Shown here piece after piece: positions 1-7,553 of a stretch of DNA of 31,872 nt. The stretch comes from CAZJPD01 sp964547795 (GTDB taxonomy: Bacteria; Pseudomonadota; Alphaproteobacteria; Rickettsiales; Midichloriaceae). Every line of letters begins with the position of its first letter. Within the stretch, counting starts at the first letter, position 1. Under the pieces are notes generated by a model, which did no database searches, was not told the DNA's origin, and worked only from the letters and a program-made list of their open reading frames with translations. The position numbers and the translations under genes were made by a program. The stretch lies in contig CAZJPD010000008.1 in the NCBI GenBank assembly GCA_964547795.1, forward strand, positions 1 through 31,872, given 5' to 3'.

Positions 1-1
1 T

Positions 2-541
2 ATAAGTAAGACCATTAGATGGTTTTTAATGAATTACTCTGAAATGAATGAAATTGATGCTATAATTACACCATATAAAAAGGGGCTAGATGAACTTAGT
101 CTACCAATACCACATTTTATGGAATATTACCATCTTAAGATGGTTAAAATCCAAAACTCGGTTAAAAAGCCAATTCATGATATAAAAGAGGTTTATTTTA
201 AAGTTTCAGAGGGGTGGTATATTGATAATATACGGGGATTATATTATCAAATTAGCAAGAATGAAGATTTAAGTTTTATTGAGCGTCTAGCAAACGATTA
301 TATTGAAAACGACTTGGAAAAAATAACTACTAACCTTGTACTTAAACAGTTGAAAAAAAAGGATGAAAAGGAGTTGAATTTTCTGAAGGATACTGAGAAG
401 CTGGAACAGTTTCGTAACTTTGTCATAAAAACTATAGCAAAAAAAGATGGCAAGAATAATTTTGCCTTGATGTACCTTCTTATCAGTAAGCTAAAAGAGC
501 TATTACAAATGGATTGCATAAATCATGGGCAAAATTCTTAA
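2..541 (+). CDS. NAD-specific glutamate dehydrogenase, C-terminal end (partial)
   Basis: The reading frame is open from the left edge of the window, so this is the 3' end of a longer gene. It includes nine codons before the first ATG at 29. The family converts glutamate to 2-oxoglutarate with NAD, feeding the TCA cycle from host glutamate. The recognisable C-terminal signature begins with a TIRWFL segment (positions 14-28), matching the TRW-L motif of the large (about 1,600-residue) bacterial NAD-GDH. It is followed by a spaced 'D-I-x-E-V-Y-F-x-V' segment typical of the family's helical C-terminal region. The last 17 bases overlap holC, suggesting co-transcription. The identification rests on these short motifs; the catalytic domain lies outside the window. 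Confidence 0.75.
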   Translation: MSKTIRWFLMNYSEMNEIDAIITPYKKGLDELSLPIPHFMEYYHLKMVKIQNSVKKPIHDIKEVYFKVSEGWYIDNIRGLYYQISKNEDLSFIERLANDYIENDLEKITTNLVLKQLKKKDEKELNFLKDTEKLEQFRNFVIKTIAKKDGKNNFALMYLLISKLKELLQMDCINHGQNS

Positions 542-974
542 CATATACACAGTTCAGAAGTCGTTATACAATACAACTCTCCCAAAAATTATCCTTAAAA
601 TACTAAAAAGTGGGGAAAGGGGGCATCTACTTTGCAAAGATAAAGATGAAATGAAGTGGTTAGATGCTTTGTTATGGACGTTTTCTCAATTATCTTTTTT
701 ACCACATGCAACCGAAGAGGATAATAATCAAGAAGCTCAAAACTTGTTACTTATAACCAGATGTCCTGCTGATAACTCAGGTAATAAATTTTTAGTTTTA
801 ACTTCTGAAGACTTGCTTTTAAAAGAATATATATCTCAATATTCAAAGTTGTTTATCATCACTACTCAGGAAATTGACATGCAGAAACTCATCGATAATA
901 TAGGCATTAAAACTGATGAAGTACAAACAAAACACTTTTTACAAAATTCGGATGGTTCTTGGAAACAGGTATAA
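525..974 (+). CDS. holC: DNA polymerase III subunit chi
   Basis: HolC is the clamp-loader accessory subunit that links DNA polymerase III holoenzyme to SSB-coated lagging strand. The 149-residue length is normal for the alphaproteobacterial form. The central W-x-F-x-Q-L-SFLPHA segment (about residues 51-62) is the typical HolC core. It is followed by the 'L-L-I-T' strand and an 'L-x-V-L-T' strand of the nucleotide-binding-like fold. The gene starts inside the end of the glutamate dehydrogenase gene, implying translational coupling. It ends 10 bases from the convergent rnj stop, with no obvious terminator hairpin between them. Confidence 0.85.
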   Translation: MGKILNIYTVQKSLYNTTLPKIILKILKSGERGHLLCKDKDEMKWLDALLWTFSQLSFLPHATEEDNNQEAQNLLLITRCPADNSGNKFLVLTSEDLLLKEYISQYSKLFIITTQEIDMQKLIDNIGIKTDEVQTKHFLQNSDGSWKQV

Positions 975-984
975 CAGAACCTTT

Positions 985-2652
985 TCAAATAATGATAATG
1001 TTCGTGCAAATAATAGGAGTTTTTCCAATAAGCTTATGGATTTGTTTTTTTATAGAGGATTCAATAGAGGATTTTATCATACTTTTATTTGTTGTACGTA
1101 TAGATGAAAACGTATTTACCACATTTACCTTTATAGAATCTAAAATTTCTCTATCTTCATTATCTTCAAACACTCCTGGAGTATTTATATGCACGTCTTG
1201 AGCAATTTTTTTCTTGGAATTTATAATTAATGTAATAAATACTGCTCCGTTATCTCTCAAAATTTTTCTATTTTTTATAATTTGATTTCCTGAATCCAAA
1301 ATTAAATTTCCATCTATAGCGTAGTAACCCACCTCTACTTTTCCAATTTTTTTAGGATTATTCTCATCAATAACCACAACATCCCCATTTCTGATATTAA
1401 TAGCATGAGGAGTGCCCACCTTGCTTGCAATTTTGCAATGCTCACGTAAATGAAGGGCTTCCCCATGCACAGGTATTGCGATCTTAGGTTTGATGTATTC
1501 GTACATTTTCATCACTTCCTGACATGAAGGATGTCCTGAGGCATGAACAAACTCATTTGCTTCACTAAGTATGTTAATATTCATATCAGCTAATTTGTTG
1601 AATAATGTGTAAATTTTCTTTTCATTTCCAGGGATAATTTTAGAAGAGAACAGCACCACATCATTTTCAACAAGTTTGATATGTGGATGTTTCTTATCTG
1701 CAATTTTACTGGTAACAGCTAATAATTCTCCCTGGCATCCTGTACATATTATCAGTAATTCATTACGTTTAAATTTCTTTATTTGTCTTTCATCATATAT
1801 TATGGCATTTTGCAGGTAGCCAGATTCTTTTGCAGCTATATACATCCTCCATAAGGACCGTCCCAGTAATATAACCTTTCTGTTGGTCTTTTTAGCTACT
1901 TCCACCATAGAGTGCAGACGGGCTATATTTGAAGCAAAAGTTGTAGCAACAACTAGATTCTTAGGATACATGGCAATCAAATCTGCCAAATTGCGTCCAA
2001 GTTTCCCTTCTGAAATAGAATGTTCTTTGTTAAAGATATTAGTTGAATCACATACCATAGCCAGAACATTACTATCACCAATTTCCTGAAGTTGCTTTTC
2101 ATCGGTAATTTTGCCTATTACGGGGTCATCATCAAATTTCCAATCTCCTGTATGAAATATTTCCCCCTTTTCTGTTTTGATGACTAATCCATTCATTTCA
2201 GGAATGGAATGCGTTATAGGTATCATGTTAATATCAAACTCACCTACTTGAAATGGAGTATTTGGCTGAGTTTCTATCAATTTCATTTTATCTAAAAGAC
2301 CATACTCTTTGTATTTTACCCTTATTGTAGATGCTGTAAATTTTGTTGTATAAACTGGGCATTCTATTTCTGACCACAGGTATGGAACAGCCCCAATATG
2401 ATCTTCATGTGCATGTGTTAGGATTAACCCTACAATATTATTCTTAATTTCTTTAATAATGAAATTTATATTTGGTACGATGATATCTATTCCAGGCAAA
2501 TCAAAATCTGCGAAACCTAAGCCTAAATCCACCATTAACCATTTTCCATTATAATGATACAGGTTTAAATTCATCCCAATTTCACCAGTCCCACCTAAAG
2601 GTAAAAACAACAGCTCTTTTTTGTAGTTTTTAAAATTTATTTTCTTTTCCAT
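985..2652 (-). CDS. rnj: Ribonuclease J (metallo-beta-lactamase/beta-CASP nuclease)
   Basis: Ribonuclease J performs 5'-3' exo- and endonucleolytic RNA turnover; in alphaproteobacteria it also helps mature rRNA. The protein has 555 residues, the usual length. The metallo-beta-lactamase motif HAHEDH lies at residues 80-85 and the preceding GGTGEIGMN block (about 20-28) is diagnostic of the RNase J branch. A 'HTGDWKFD' metal-ligand block and the C-terminal 'HASGHPS' and 'PVHGE' motifs of the beta-CASP part are also present. Its ATG directly abuts the mreB stop codon (TAG then ATG), so the two genes are translationally linked in one minus-strand operon. Confidence 0.95.
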   Translation of the reverse strand: MEKKINFKNYKKELLFLPLGGTGEIGMNLNLYHYNGKWLMVDLGLGFADFDLPGIDIIVPNINFIIKEIKNNIVGLILTHAHEDHIGAVPYLWSEIECPVYTTKFTASTIRVKYKEYGLLDKMKLIETQPNTPFQVGEFDINMIPITHSIPEMNGLVIKTEKGEIFHTGDWKFDDDPVIGKITDEKQLQEIGDSNVLAMVCDSTNIFNKEHSISEGKLGRNLADLIAMYPKNLVVATTFASNIARLHSMVEVAKKTNRKVILLGRSLWRMYIAAKESGYLQNAIIYDERQIKKFKRNELLIICTGCQGELLAVTSKIADKKHPHIKLVENDVVLFSSKIIPGNEKKIYTLFNKLADMNINILSEANEFVHASGHPSCQEVMKMYEYIKPKIAIPVHGEALHLREHCKIASKVGTPHAINIRNGDVVVIDENNPKKIGKVEVGYYAIDGNLILDSGNQIIKNRKILRDNGAVFITLIINSKKKIAQDVHINTPGVFEDNEDREILDSIKVNVVNTFSSIRTTNKSMIKSSIESSIKKQIHKLIGKTPIICTNIIII

Positions 2653-3690
2653 CTAATCTTGCTGAAACAACACGTGTCTAAAATGCAAAAATTCTTCTAA
2701 TACTCTTCCTGTTCCTAATACCACACAAGTGAGTGGATCATCAGCCACTCTAACTTTTAAGCCTGTAGCTTTTGCAATCACAATGTCCAGTTGCTTTAAC
2801 AGTGCCCCACCCCCTGTTAGAGTTATGCCACTTTCTGCAATATCTGAAGATAATTCTGGAGGAGATTCTTCCAACACTAATCTTATAGTATCTACAATCT
2901 GTATAATTGGATCAGAGATACTTTCAACTATAGTCTTCTCTGATAACACGATTTCTTTTGGTATTCCAGTAATGGCATCTCTACCCTTGATAGACATACT
3001 ATTTGATTTATCTGAGGAAACACATGCACTTCCGATTTCTTTCTTTATTCTTTCTGCAGTTGAATCGCCAATATATAAACCATTATTTTTTCTAATATAT
3101 GATATTATAGCTTCATCCATGCTATCACCACCAATTCGAACAGATTGAGCACTTACTATTCCCCCCAAGGAAATAACTCCTACTTCAGTTGTACCTCCGC
3201 CAATATCCACTATCATCGATCCAGTTGGTTCTGTAACAGGTAAGCTTGCTCCTATTGCTGCTGCCATTGGCTCATAAATTAGGTGAACCTCCCTAGCCCC
3301 TGCACTTTCTACTGCATCCTGGATAGCCCTTCTTTCAACTGGAGTTGATCCGTAAGGTACACACACTATTACCCTTGGTCTTACAAAGAAACTCCTTTTG
3401 TGTATTGAAGTTATGAAATATTTTATCATTTCTTCAGCACCTTTAAATTCTGCAATGACTCCATCTTTAAGTGGTCTGATAGCTTTGATATCAGCTGGTG
3501 TACGACCTAACATCATCTTTGCATCATTACCGAAAGCATAAGGAATGAATGCACCCTTTTCCTGTAAAAGTGCAACAACTGATGGTTCATTTAGTACAAT
3601 ACCTTGATTTGGCACATACACCAGAGTATTAGCAGTACCAAGGTCTATTGCCATATCAGAGGAAAATAACCCTAACAAGGATAAAAACAT
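2653..3690 (-). CDS. mreB: Rod-shape-determining protein MreB (bacterial actin)
   Basis: MreB polymerises under the inner membrane and positions the elongasome for lateral wall growth. The 345-residue length is standard. The start 'LLGLFSSDMAIDLGTANTLVYV' block, split here into a short amphipathic membrane-binding tip and the phosphate-1 motif DLGTAN, is characteristic. Phosphate-2 'DIGGGTTEVGVI' and the adenosine motif 'GGGALL' are also visible. No good Shine-Dalgarno sequence precedes the ATG. A sigma70-like promoter lies just upstream (see 3711-3739), giving a very short leader. mreC/mreD are not adjacent; rnj follows instead. Retention of MreB implies that some peptidoglycan machinery is kept. 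Confidence 0.97.
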   Translation of the reverse strand: MFLSLLGLFSSDMAIDLGTANTLVYVPNQGIVLNEPSVVALLQEKGAFIPYAFGNDAKMMLGRTPADIKAIRPLKDGVIAEFKGAEEMIKYFITSIHKRSFFVRPRVIVCVPYGSTPVERRAIQDAVESAGAREVHLIYEPMAAAIGASLPVTEPTGSMIVDIGGGTTEVGVISLGGIVSAQSVRIGGDSMDEAIISYIRKNNGLYIGDSTAERIKKEIGSACVSSDKSNSMSIKGRDAITGIPKEIVLSEKTIVESISDPIIQIVDTIRLVLEESPPELSSDIAESGITLTGGGALLKQLDIVIAKATGLKVRVADDPLTCVVLGTGRVLEEFLHFRHVLFQQD

Positions 3691-3710
3691 ATCTATATGA
3701 GTAAAATTAT

Positions 3711-3739
3711 TTTATATTACAGCGTATATTAATGTACAA
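3711..3739 (-). promoter_or_regulatory. Predicted sigma70 promoter for mreB-rnj
   Basis: On the minus strand a -35 element TTGTAC (3734-3739) is followed by exactly 17 bases and a -10 element TATAAA (3711-3716). This places the transcription start about 14 bases before the mreB ATG. The spacing and sequence are close to consensus. The assignment is by inspection only. Confidence 0.55.
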
Positions 3740-3836
3740 CAGTATGCAACAGTACACTGCTTATTCTAAAAAGCGGCTTTTTGCAAACTTAAATATAAAT
3801 TCGATATGGATTTTTAAGAAAATTACTTTATTCTTG

Positions 3837-4203
3837 ACTTGCAGGTAGCTGGATGGTTGCTATTATTGTGTATGGGTAATAGAGGAAAGTCTGGGCTTCA
3901 TGGAATCATAGAGCTGGGTAACACCCAGCAAAGGTAACTTTAGGGAAAGTGCCACAGAAAATATACCGCCTGGTATTTCAGGTAAGGGTGAAAAGGTAAG
4001 GTAAGAGCTTACCAGCTTTTTAGCAATAAAAGGTGTTTGGTAAACCCCTCTAGAAGCAAAACCAAGCAGTGCTTAGTAATGTTAGATTCCAAACAAAAAG
4101 CATGGGTAGGTTGCTAAAGTTTAATGGTAACATTAAATTGAGATGAATAACTTTCGGATACGTTGTGTATTTACAGAACCCAGCTTATAGGTTGCCTGCA
4201 AGT
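3837..4203 (+). ncRNA. rnpB: RNase P RNA (class A)
   Basis: This is the catalytic RNA of RNase P, which trims the 5' leader of tRNAs. The 5' end acttgcagg (3837-3845) pairs with the 3' end cctgcaagt (4195-4203) to form helix P1. Conserved core elements appear in the right order. They are gaggaaagtctgggct (CR-I), agggaaagtgccacagaaa (CR-II/III region) and acagaacccagcttatag (CR-V) near the 3' end. The roughly 367-nt length fits alphaproteobacterial type A RNA. Base changes relative to the usual consensus (tctggg for tccggg) are matched by cccag for cccgg near the 3' end, consistent with a compensated P4-type pairing. The lptA start codon is only 14 bases downstream. Confidence 0.95.
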
Positions 4204-4216
4204 AAAAAATAAAATT

Positions 4217-4714
4217 ATGTATCAAAAGGTTGTTATTATTTTTAGCTTACTTCTCTTTCAAAATCCAAGTTTTGGCTTCAATGCAAAAAATGCTGATATT
4301 GACATTGAATCAAAAGAATTAGAGGTTTTTATCAATGAAAATAAAGCTAAATTCACAGGAAATGTTGTAGCAAAACAAAATGATTTTATAGTCAAATCTG
4401 ATGAACTAATTTTGTTTTTTCACAAAGATAAAATGGAAAAAGTGATTTTTCTCAACAATGTTAAAATTCATGCAGGCAATCAAGTAGCGTATGGTGACAG
4501 AGGGGAATATTCCCAAAATAATCCTATATTTAAGCTAACCGGGAAAGTACACTTAATGCAAAACCATCATGAATTTCGTGGCGATATATTTACCTATAAT
4601 GTGAAAACCAAAGAAGCCAGTATTAGTACAATAAAAGATGGGAAAGTCATAGGAAAAAAGAGACGAGTTAAAGCAAAATTTAATTCCAATTTAAAAGCAA
4701 ATGTTAGTAGCTGA
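4217..4714 (+). CDS. lptA: LPS transport periplasmic protein LptA
   Basis: LptA forms the periplasmic bridge that carries LPS from LptBFGC to LptDE. The 165-residue protein has an N-terminal signal peptide (MYQKVVIIFSLLLFQ..., cleavage probably near residue 20-23) and an OstA/LptA beta-jellyroll. The latter shows repeating 'ELEVF...KAKFTGNVV' and 'GDRGEYSQ' units typical of the family. An upstream in-frame ATG at 4163 lies inside RNase P RNA, so I chose 4217, which begins directly with the hydrophobic signal. The gene overlaps lptB by 14 bases. Its presence indicates LPS is still exported, unlike in Anaplasmataceae. Confidence 0.88.
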   Translation: MYQKVVIIFSLLLFQNPSFGFNAKNADIDIESKELEVFINENKAKFTGNVVAKQNDFIVKSDELILFFHKDKMEKVIFLNNVKIHAGNQVAYGDRGEYSQNNPIFKLTGKVHLMQNHHEFRGDIFTYNVKTKEASISTIKDGKVIGKKRRVKAKFNSNLKANVSS

Positions 4715-5414
4715 AAATTTGTGTAAATTTTATTCTAAAAGAAGTATAGTTAAGAATGTAACAATTTCAGTGAAAAGTTCCGAAATAGTGGGATTACTAG
4801 GTCCAAATGGAGCAGGAAAATCCACATCATTTTATATGTTTGCTGGTCTTATCAAACCTGATCGGGGTAAAATATTTTTTAACGGGGTTGAAATTACTGA
4901 TTTACCGCTTTCATATCGTGCAAAGTTAGGAATAGCTTATTTGCCACAAGAAACGTCTATATTTAGGGGTATGACGGTTAATGAAAATATAATGACAGTT
5001 TTGGAAATTGTAGAAAAAGACCACTTCAAACGAGAACAAAAGCTTGAAGAGTTATTAGCAGAATTTTCAATAGAGCATCTACGATTTTCACCTGCAATTT
5101 CATTATCAGGTGGCGAAAGAAGAAGATTGGAAATTGCCAGGTGTCTTGCAATGAATCCATACTATATACTGCTTGATGAACCCCTGGCAGGGATAGATCC
5201 AATATCAGTTGACAATTTGATAGAGCTGATTAGGCGATTAAAGAAACGAAAAATAGGAATTTTGATTACTGATCATAATGTCAAAGAAGCACTATCACTT
5301 GTTGATAGAGCATATATTTTGTATAATGGAGAAGTGATAGCATGCGATAGCAGTTCCAATATCATTGAAAATAAACAGGTGAGAAGAATTTATCTTGGAA
5401 AGACTTTTTCCTGA
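4701..5414 (+). CDS. lptB: LPS export ABC transporter ATP-binding protein LptB
   Basis: LptB is the cytoplasmic ATPase that powers LPS extraction by LptFG. It has 237 residues, the standard size. The Walker A motif GPNGAGKST is at residues 34-42. The Q-loop 'YLPQE', the ABC signature LSGGERRRLE, Walker B 'YILLDEPLAGIDP' and the H-loop 'ITDHN' follow in order. The 'SIFRGMTVNENI' segment after the Q-loop is typical of LptB rather than other ABC ATPases. The start lies inside the end of lptA, indicating translational coupling. Partners lptC/F/G are not in the window. Confidence 0.95.
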   Translation: MLVAENLCKFYSKRSIVKNVTISVKSSEIVGLLGPNGAGKSTSFYMFAGLIKPDRGKIFFNGVEITDLPLSYRAKLGIAYLPQETSIFRGMTVNENIMTVLEIVEKDHFKREQKLEELLAEFSIEHLRFSPAISLSGGERRRLEIARCLAMNPYYILLDEPLAGIDPISVDNLIELIRRLKKRKIGILITDHNVKEALSLVDRAYILYNGEVIACDSSSNIIENKQVRRIYLGKTFS

Positions 5415-5570
5415 CTTCAGGTATTAAATCTCTGAATAATCTAAATTACCAGCTTTTCATTTTTTTATAGGCACTATTTTTTGCATTGCTAAATAAACAT
5501 ATAGATTTAGAAAAAAGTGATTAAGAGAAGGAAGGAAATGATGATTCCAAAAAGAGTTGTTTTTAATACA

Positions 5571-5734
5571 GCTTATCATATAAAGGTTTGGACATATTAT
5601 TAATATATTTTCGTCATTGTGAGCCTACAACAGTAGGCGTGGCAATCCACCCTCCTGCCCCGTCATTATGAACTCACAGAGTGAGTGTGGCAATCTCTGG
5701 ATCACCACGATCGCTGTTGCTCCTTCGTGATGAC
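5571..5734 (+). repeat. Dispersed hairpin repeat, copy A (with conserved leader)
   Basis: This is one of four same-orientation copies (also 19023, 20121 and 25677). A leader of about 45 bases (gcttatca-ataaaggtttggac...) leads into a hairpin-prone body. The body begins tcgtcattgtgag and ends cttcgtgatgac, which are roughly inverted. Inside are smaller inverted pairs: gcctac-aacagtaggc, and ctcacagagtgag. Similar gtcattgcgag repeats are scattered in Rickettsiales genomes. It lies downstream of lptB. Confidence 0.8.
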
Positions 5735-5802
5735 AACTTGATTTATGTTTGGTTCAGTGATTATTATCAGATATATCAAAAACATACTCAAACACAGTGG
5801 GT

Positions 5803-6012
5803 TTAAAAGAAGGATATTTTTCCTGATAAGCGACCTGAACTATAGAAAGAAGGCAGGATATTATGCAAAATTTCTGACCACCCCCCTCTTCTCCATTCAT
5901 CTACATACTTCTCTACAGCTTCTCTTATAACTGTATTTCTCTTCTTACCCGTTGCCTTCATAATAACCTCTACATCCTTTAAAAGATTATCTTCAACCTA
6001 AACTAATAATGC
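5803..6012 (-). pseudogene. Remnant of a ribbon-helix-helix (CopG/VapB-like) antitoxin
   Basis: Reading the minus strand gives 'VEDNLLKDVEVIMKATGKKR' followed by 'NTVIREAVEKYVDEWRR'. This has the pattern of a ribbon-helix-helix DNA-binding antitoxin: strand, helix, turn, then a second helix ending in EAVEKYV. Upstream in the same frame the would-be first strand 'ALLV-V' is interrupted by a TAG codon at 5998-6000 and no start codon is evident. The frame closes at TAA 5803-5805. No intact toxin gene lies beside it. Family-level assignment is from pattern only; it could be a CopG- or VapB-type member. Confidence 0.5.
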
Positions 6013-6023
6013 ATAACACTTTC

Positions 6024-6142
6024 TTAATTGATTATTATAATGTAATGCAACGCCATGCAATATGCAAATTTATTTTGTACTGCTCGACACACTGCTTCTG
6101 CCGTTTTGGTACTGCTATGTAGTATTTGTCCTATAGTAACTC
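6024..6142 (-). pseudogene. IS481-type transposase, N-terminal remnant
   Basis: On the minus strand, 6070-6142 encodes 'IGQILHSSTKTAEAVCRAVQ'. This closely follows the very characteristic N-terminus of IS481-family transposases (M-x-GQ-LHGSA-TTEAVRRAIQ). After that the match is lost, and the frame ends at TAA 6024-6026. There is no start ATG, no DDE domain and no recognisable terminal inverted repeat, so only a scrap of the element remains. It sits head-on to the antitoxin remnant within the 5.4-6.4 kb scar. Confidence 0.55.
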
Positions 6143-6382
6143 CTTTAATGATAATGTATTACACCATACACTATCACTCTCCGGGACTAAACACTTATAA
6201 ATATCGCTAAAAATAACTATTGAAAAAATCAATACTGAAGTATATCATTACCTGGTGGTTTGATTTATTCTGGTTTTGATATTGTATAGTCTGAATAAAT
6301 AAAAGATAGATTGGAAACTTAAAATGCTGGTTTTGCAAGAAGTGTAATAGGTAGGAAATAACTAACAATTAAACATTTTGAT

Positions 6383-7462
6383 ATGTTCTCAGAACTATTA
6401 GATAAATTCAAAAAAACTTCCACTGCCTTCAAATCGGTAGTTATTTTTTTAGTTGTATTAACTCTTTGGATGATGACTTTTATCTTTAAGAATGACAAAA
6501 AAGCTGATAGTTTTTACGAAAAAAAACAGAAGTGTAAATTATAAGATCTTAGAATCCACTGCTGTCAATAAAGCTAGAGTCTTGAATTTCACTGGCATAA
6601 CTGAAGCAAAAGAACAGGTCACTTTGGTATCGGAGTTAGAAGGGAATGTGATAAAGATATTAGCGGAAGAAGGAAGTTTTCTGAAAAAGGAGATCCGATA
6701 ATACAGATAGAACAAAAAAATTATCTTCAAAAATACCAATCAGCTCAAGAAAAGCTGGCAGGTAGTGAAATTGAATACCAGTCGGCATTAAAACTAAGAA
6801 AAAAAGGCTTGGGAGCAGATGCTAATGTTGCCAACGCCAAATCCCAACTTTATCATGCTGAGGCAGAGTTGGAACAAACAAAGTTAAATCTTGATAATAC
6901 GATTATCAAAGCTCCCTATGATGGTATAGTTGATGAAATAAATGTGAAGATCAGCACTCACCTGACACCTTTCTCTTCAGTTGGAAAATTCCTATCTAAA
7001 GAAAAAATAAAGGTGAAATTTGACGTTCCAAGTAGTCAATTTAATTACGTAAAAAACAGCATATCTGTTTCTTTATTTTTAGATGGAAAAAAAATAAGTA
7101 CTAGCAAAGTTTTATCATTAAGTGATATTGCGGATAACATAACGAAAACATATGTTGCCGAGATTTTAACTGATAACCCTAATGCTGTGTTGAAGAGTGG
7201 ACAAGTTGTAAGTGTGGTAGTAAATGTGGGAGATTTTCTGGCACATAAGGTCAATCAGTCTACAGTAAGCATTGATGTTGATGGTTATTTAGGAGTGAAG
7301 ACATTGAATGAAGACAACGTTGTAGAATTTGTTAAAGTAGAGATAATTGGAGAAGATACCGATGGGTTTTGGGTTACCAATTTGCCTGAATCTGCTAAAA
7401 TTATTACTGTTGGACATTCCTATGTTAAAGCAGGAGAAAAGTTATTACATACTAAATATTAA
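6383..7462 (+). pseudogene. RND efflux membrane fusion (periplasmic adaptor) protein, two frameshifts
   Basis: Three overlapping frames together encode one protein of about 360 residues. The first piece (6383-6543) is an N-terminal anchor with a hydrophobic segment 'VVIFLVVLTLWMMTFIF'. The second (to 6702) holds 'LNFTGITEAKEQVTLVSELE' and 'GNVIKILAEEGSFLKK', the first half of a biotinyl/lipoyl-like hairpin domain. The third holds 'GDPIIQIEQ', a coiled-coil hairpin rich in A/E/L, and 'LDNTIIKAPYDGIVDEI', the second lipoyl half. The frame is lost within the A8 run 6519-6526 (one base too many) and regained at aaaaagg 6684-6690 (one base too few). Total length is a multiple of three, as expected for compensating shifts. 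No inner-membrane pump gene follows; thrS is next. Confidence 0.8.
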
Positions 7463-7553
7463 GTGAGTCATATTCTTCAATGCTATTGCAATTATCGGGG
7501 TATGATAAATGTGTTGATTCAGAAGCATGGTAAAGTAAGGTTTTAATTTTACA

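Larger units (their letters stand above)
5415..6382. other. Gene-poor scar between lptB and the efflux adaptor pseudogene
   Basis: This stretch of nearly 1 kb has no intact gene. It contains repeat copy A, an antitoxin remnant and an IS481 transposase remnant (all listed separately). The rest, notably 5415-5570 and 6150-6382, is AT-rich with stops in all frames and shows no tRNA or clear terminator. The pattern is that of an old mobile-element insertion site that has mostly decayed. Confidence 0.6.

Noticed and set aside
3770..3784. aaaaagcggcttttt inverted repeat between mreB and rnpB
   Set aside because: Arms are contiguous with almost no loop, so a hairpin is implausible; likely chance in AT-rich DNA.
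5745..5930. A 61-codon plus-strand frame in the scar after lptB
   Set aside because: It is the antisense of the antitoxin remnant and repeat copy A edge; the minus-strand reading is the meaningful one.
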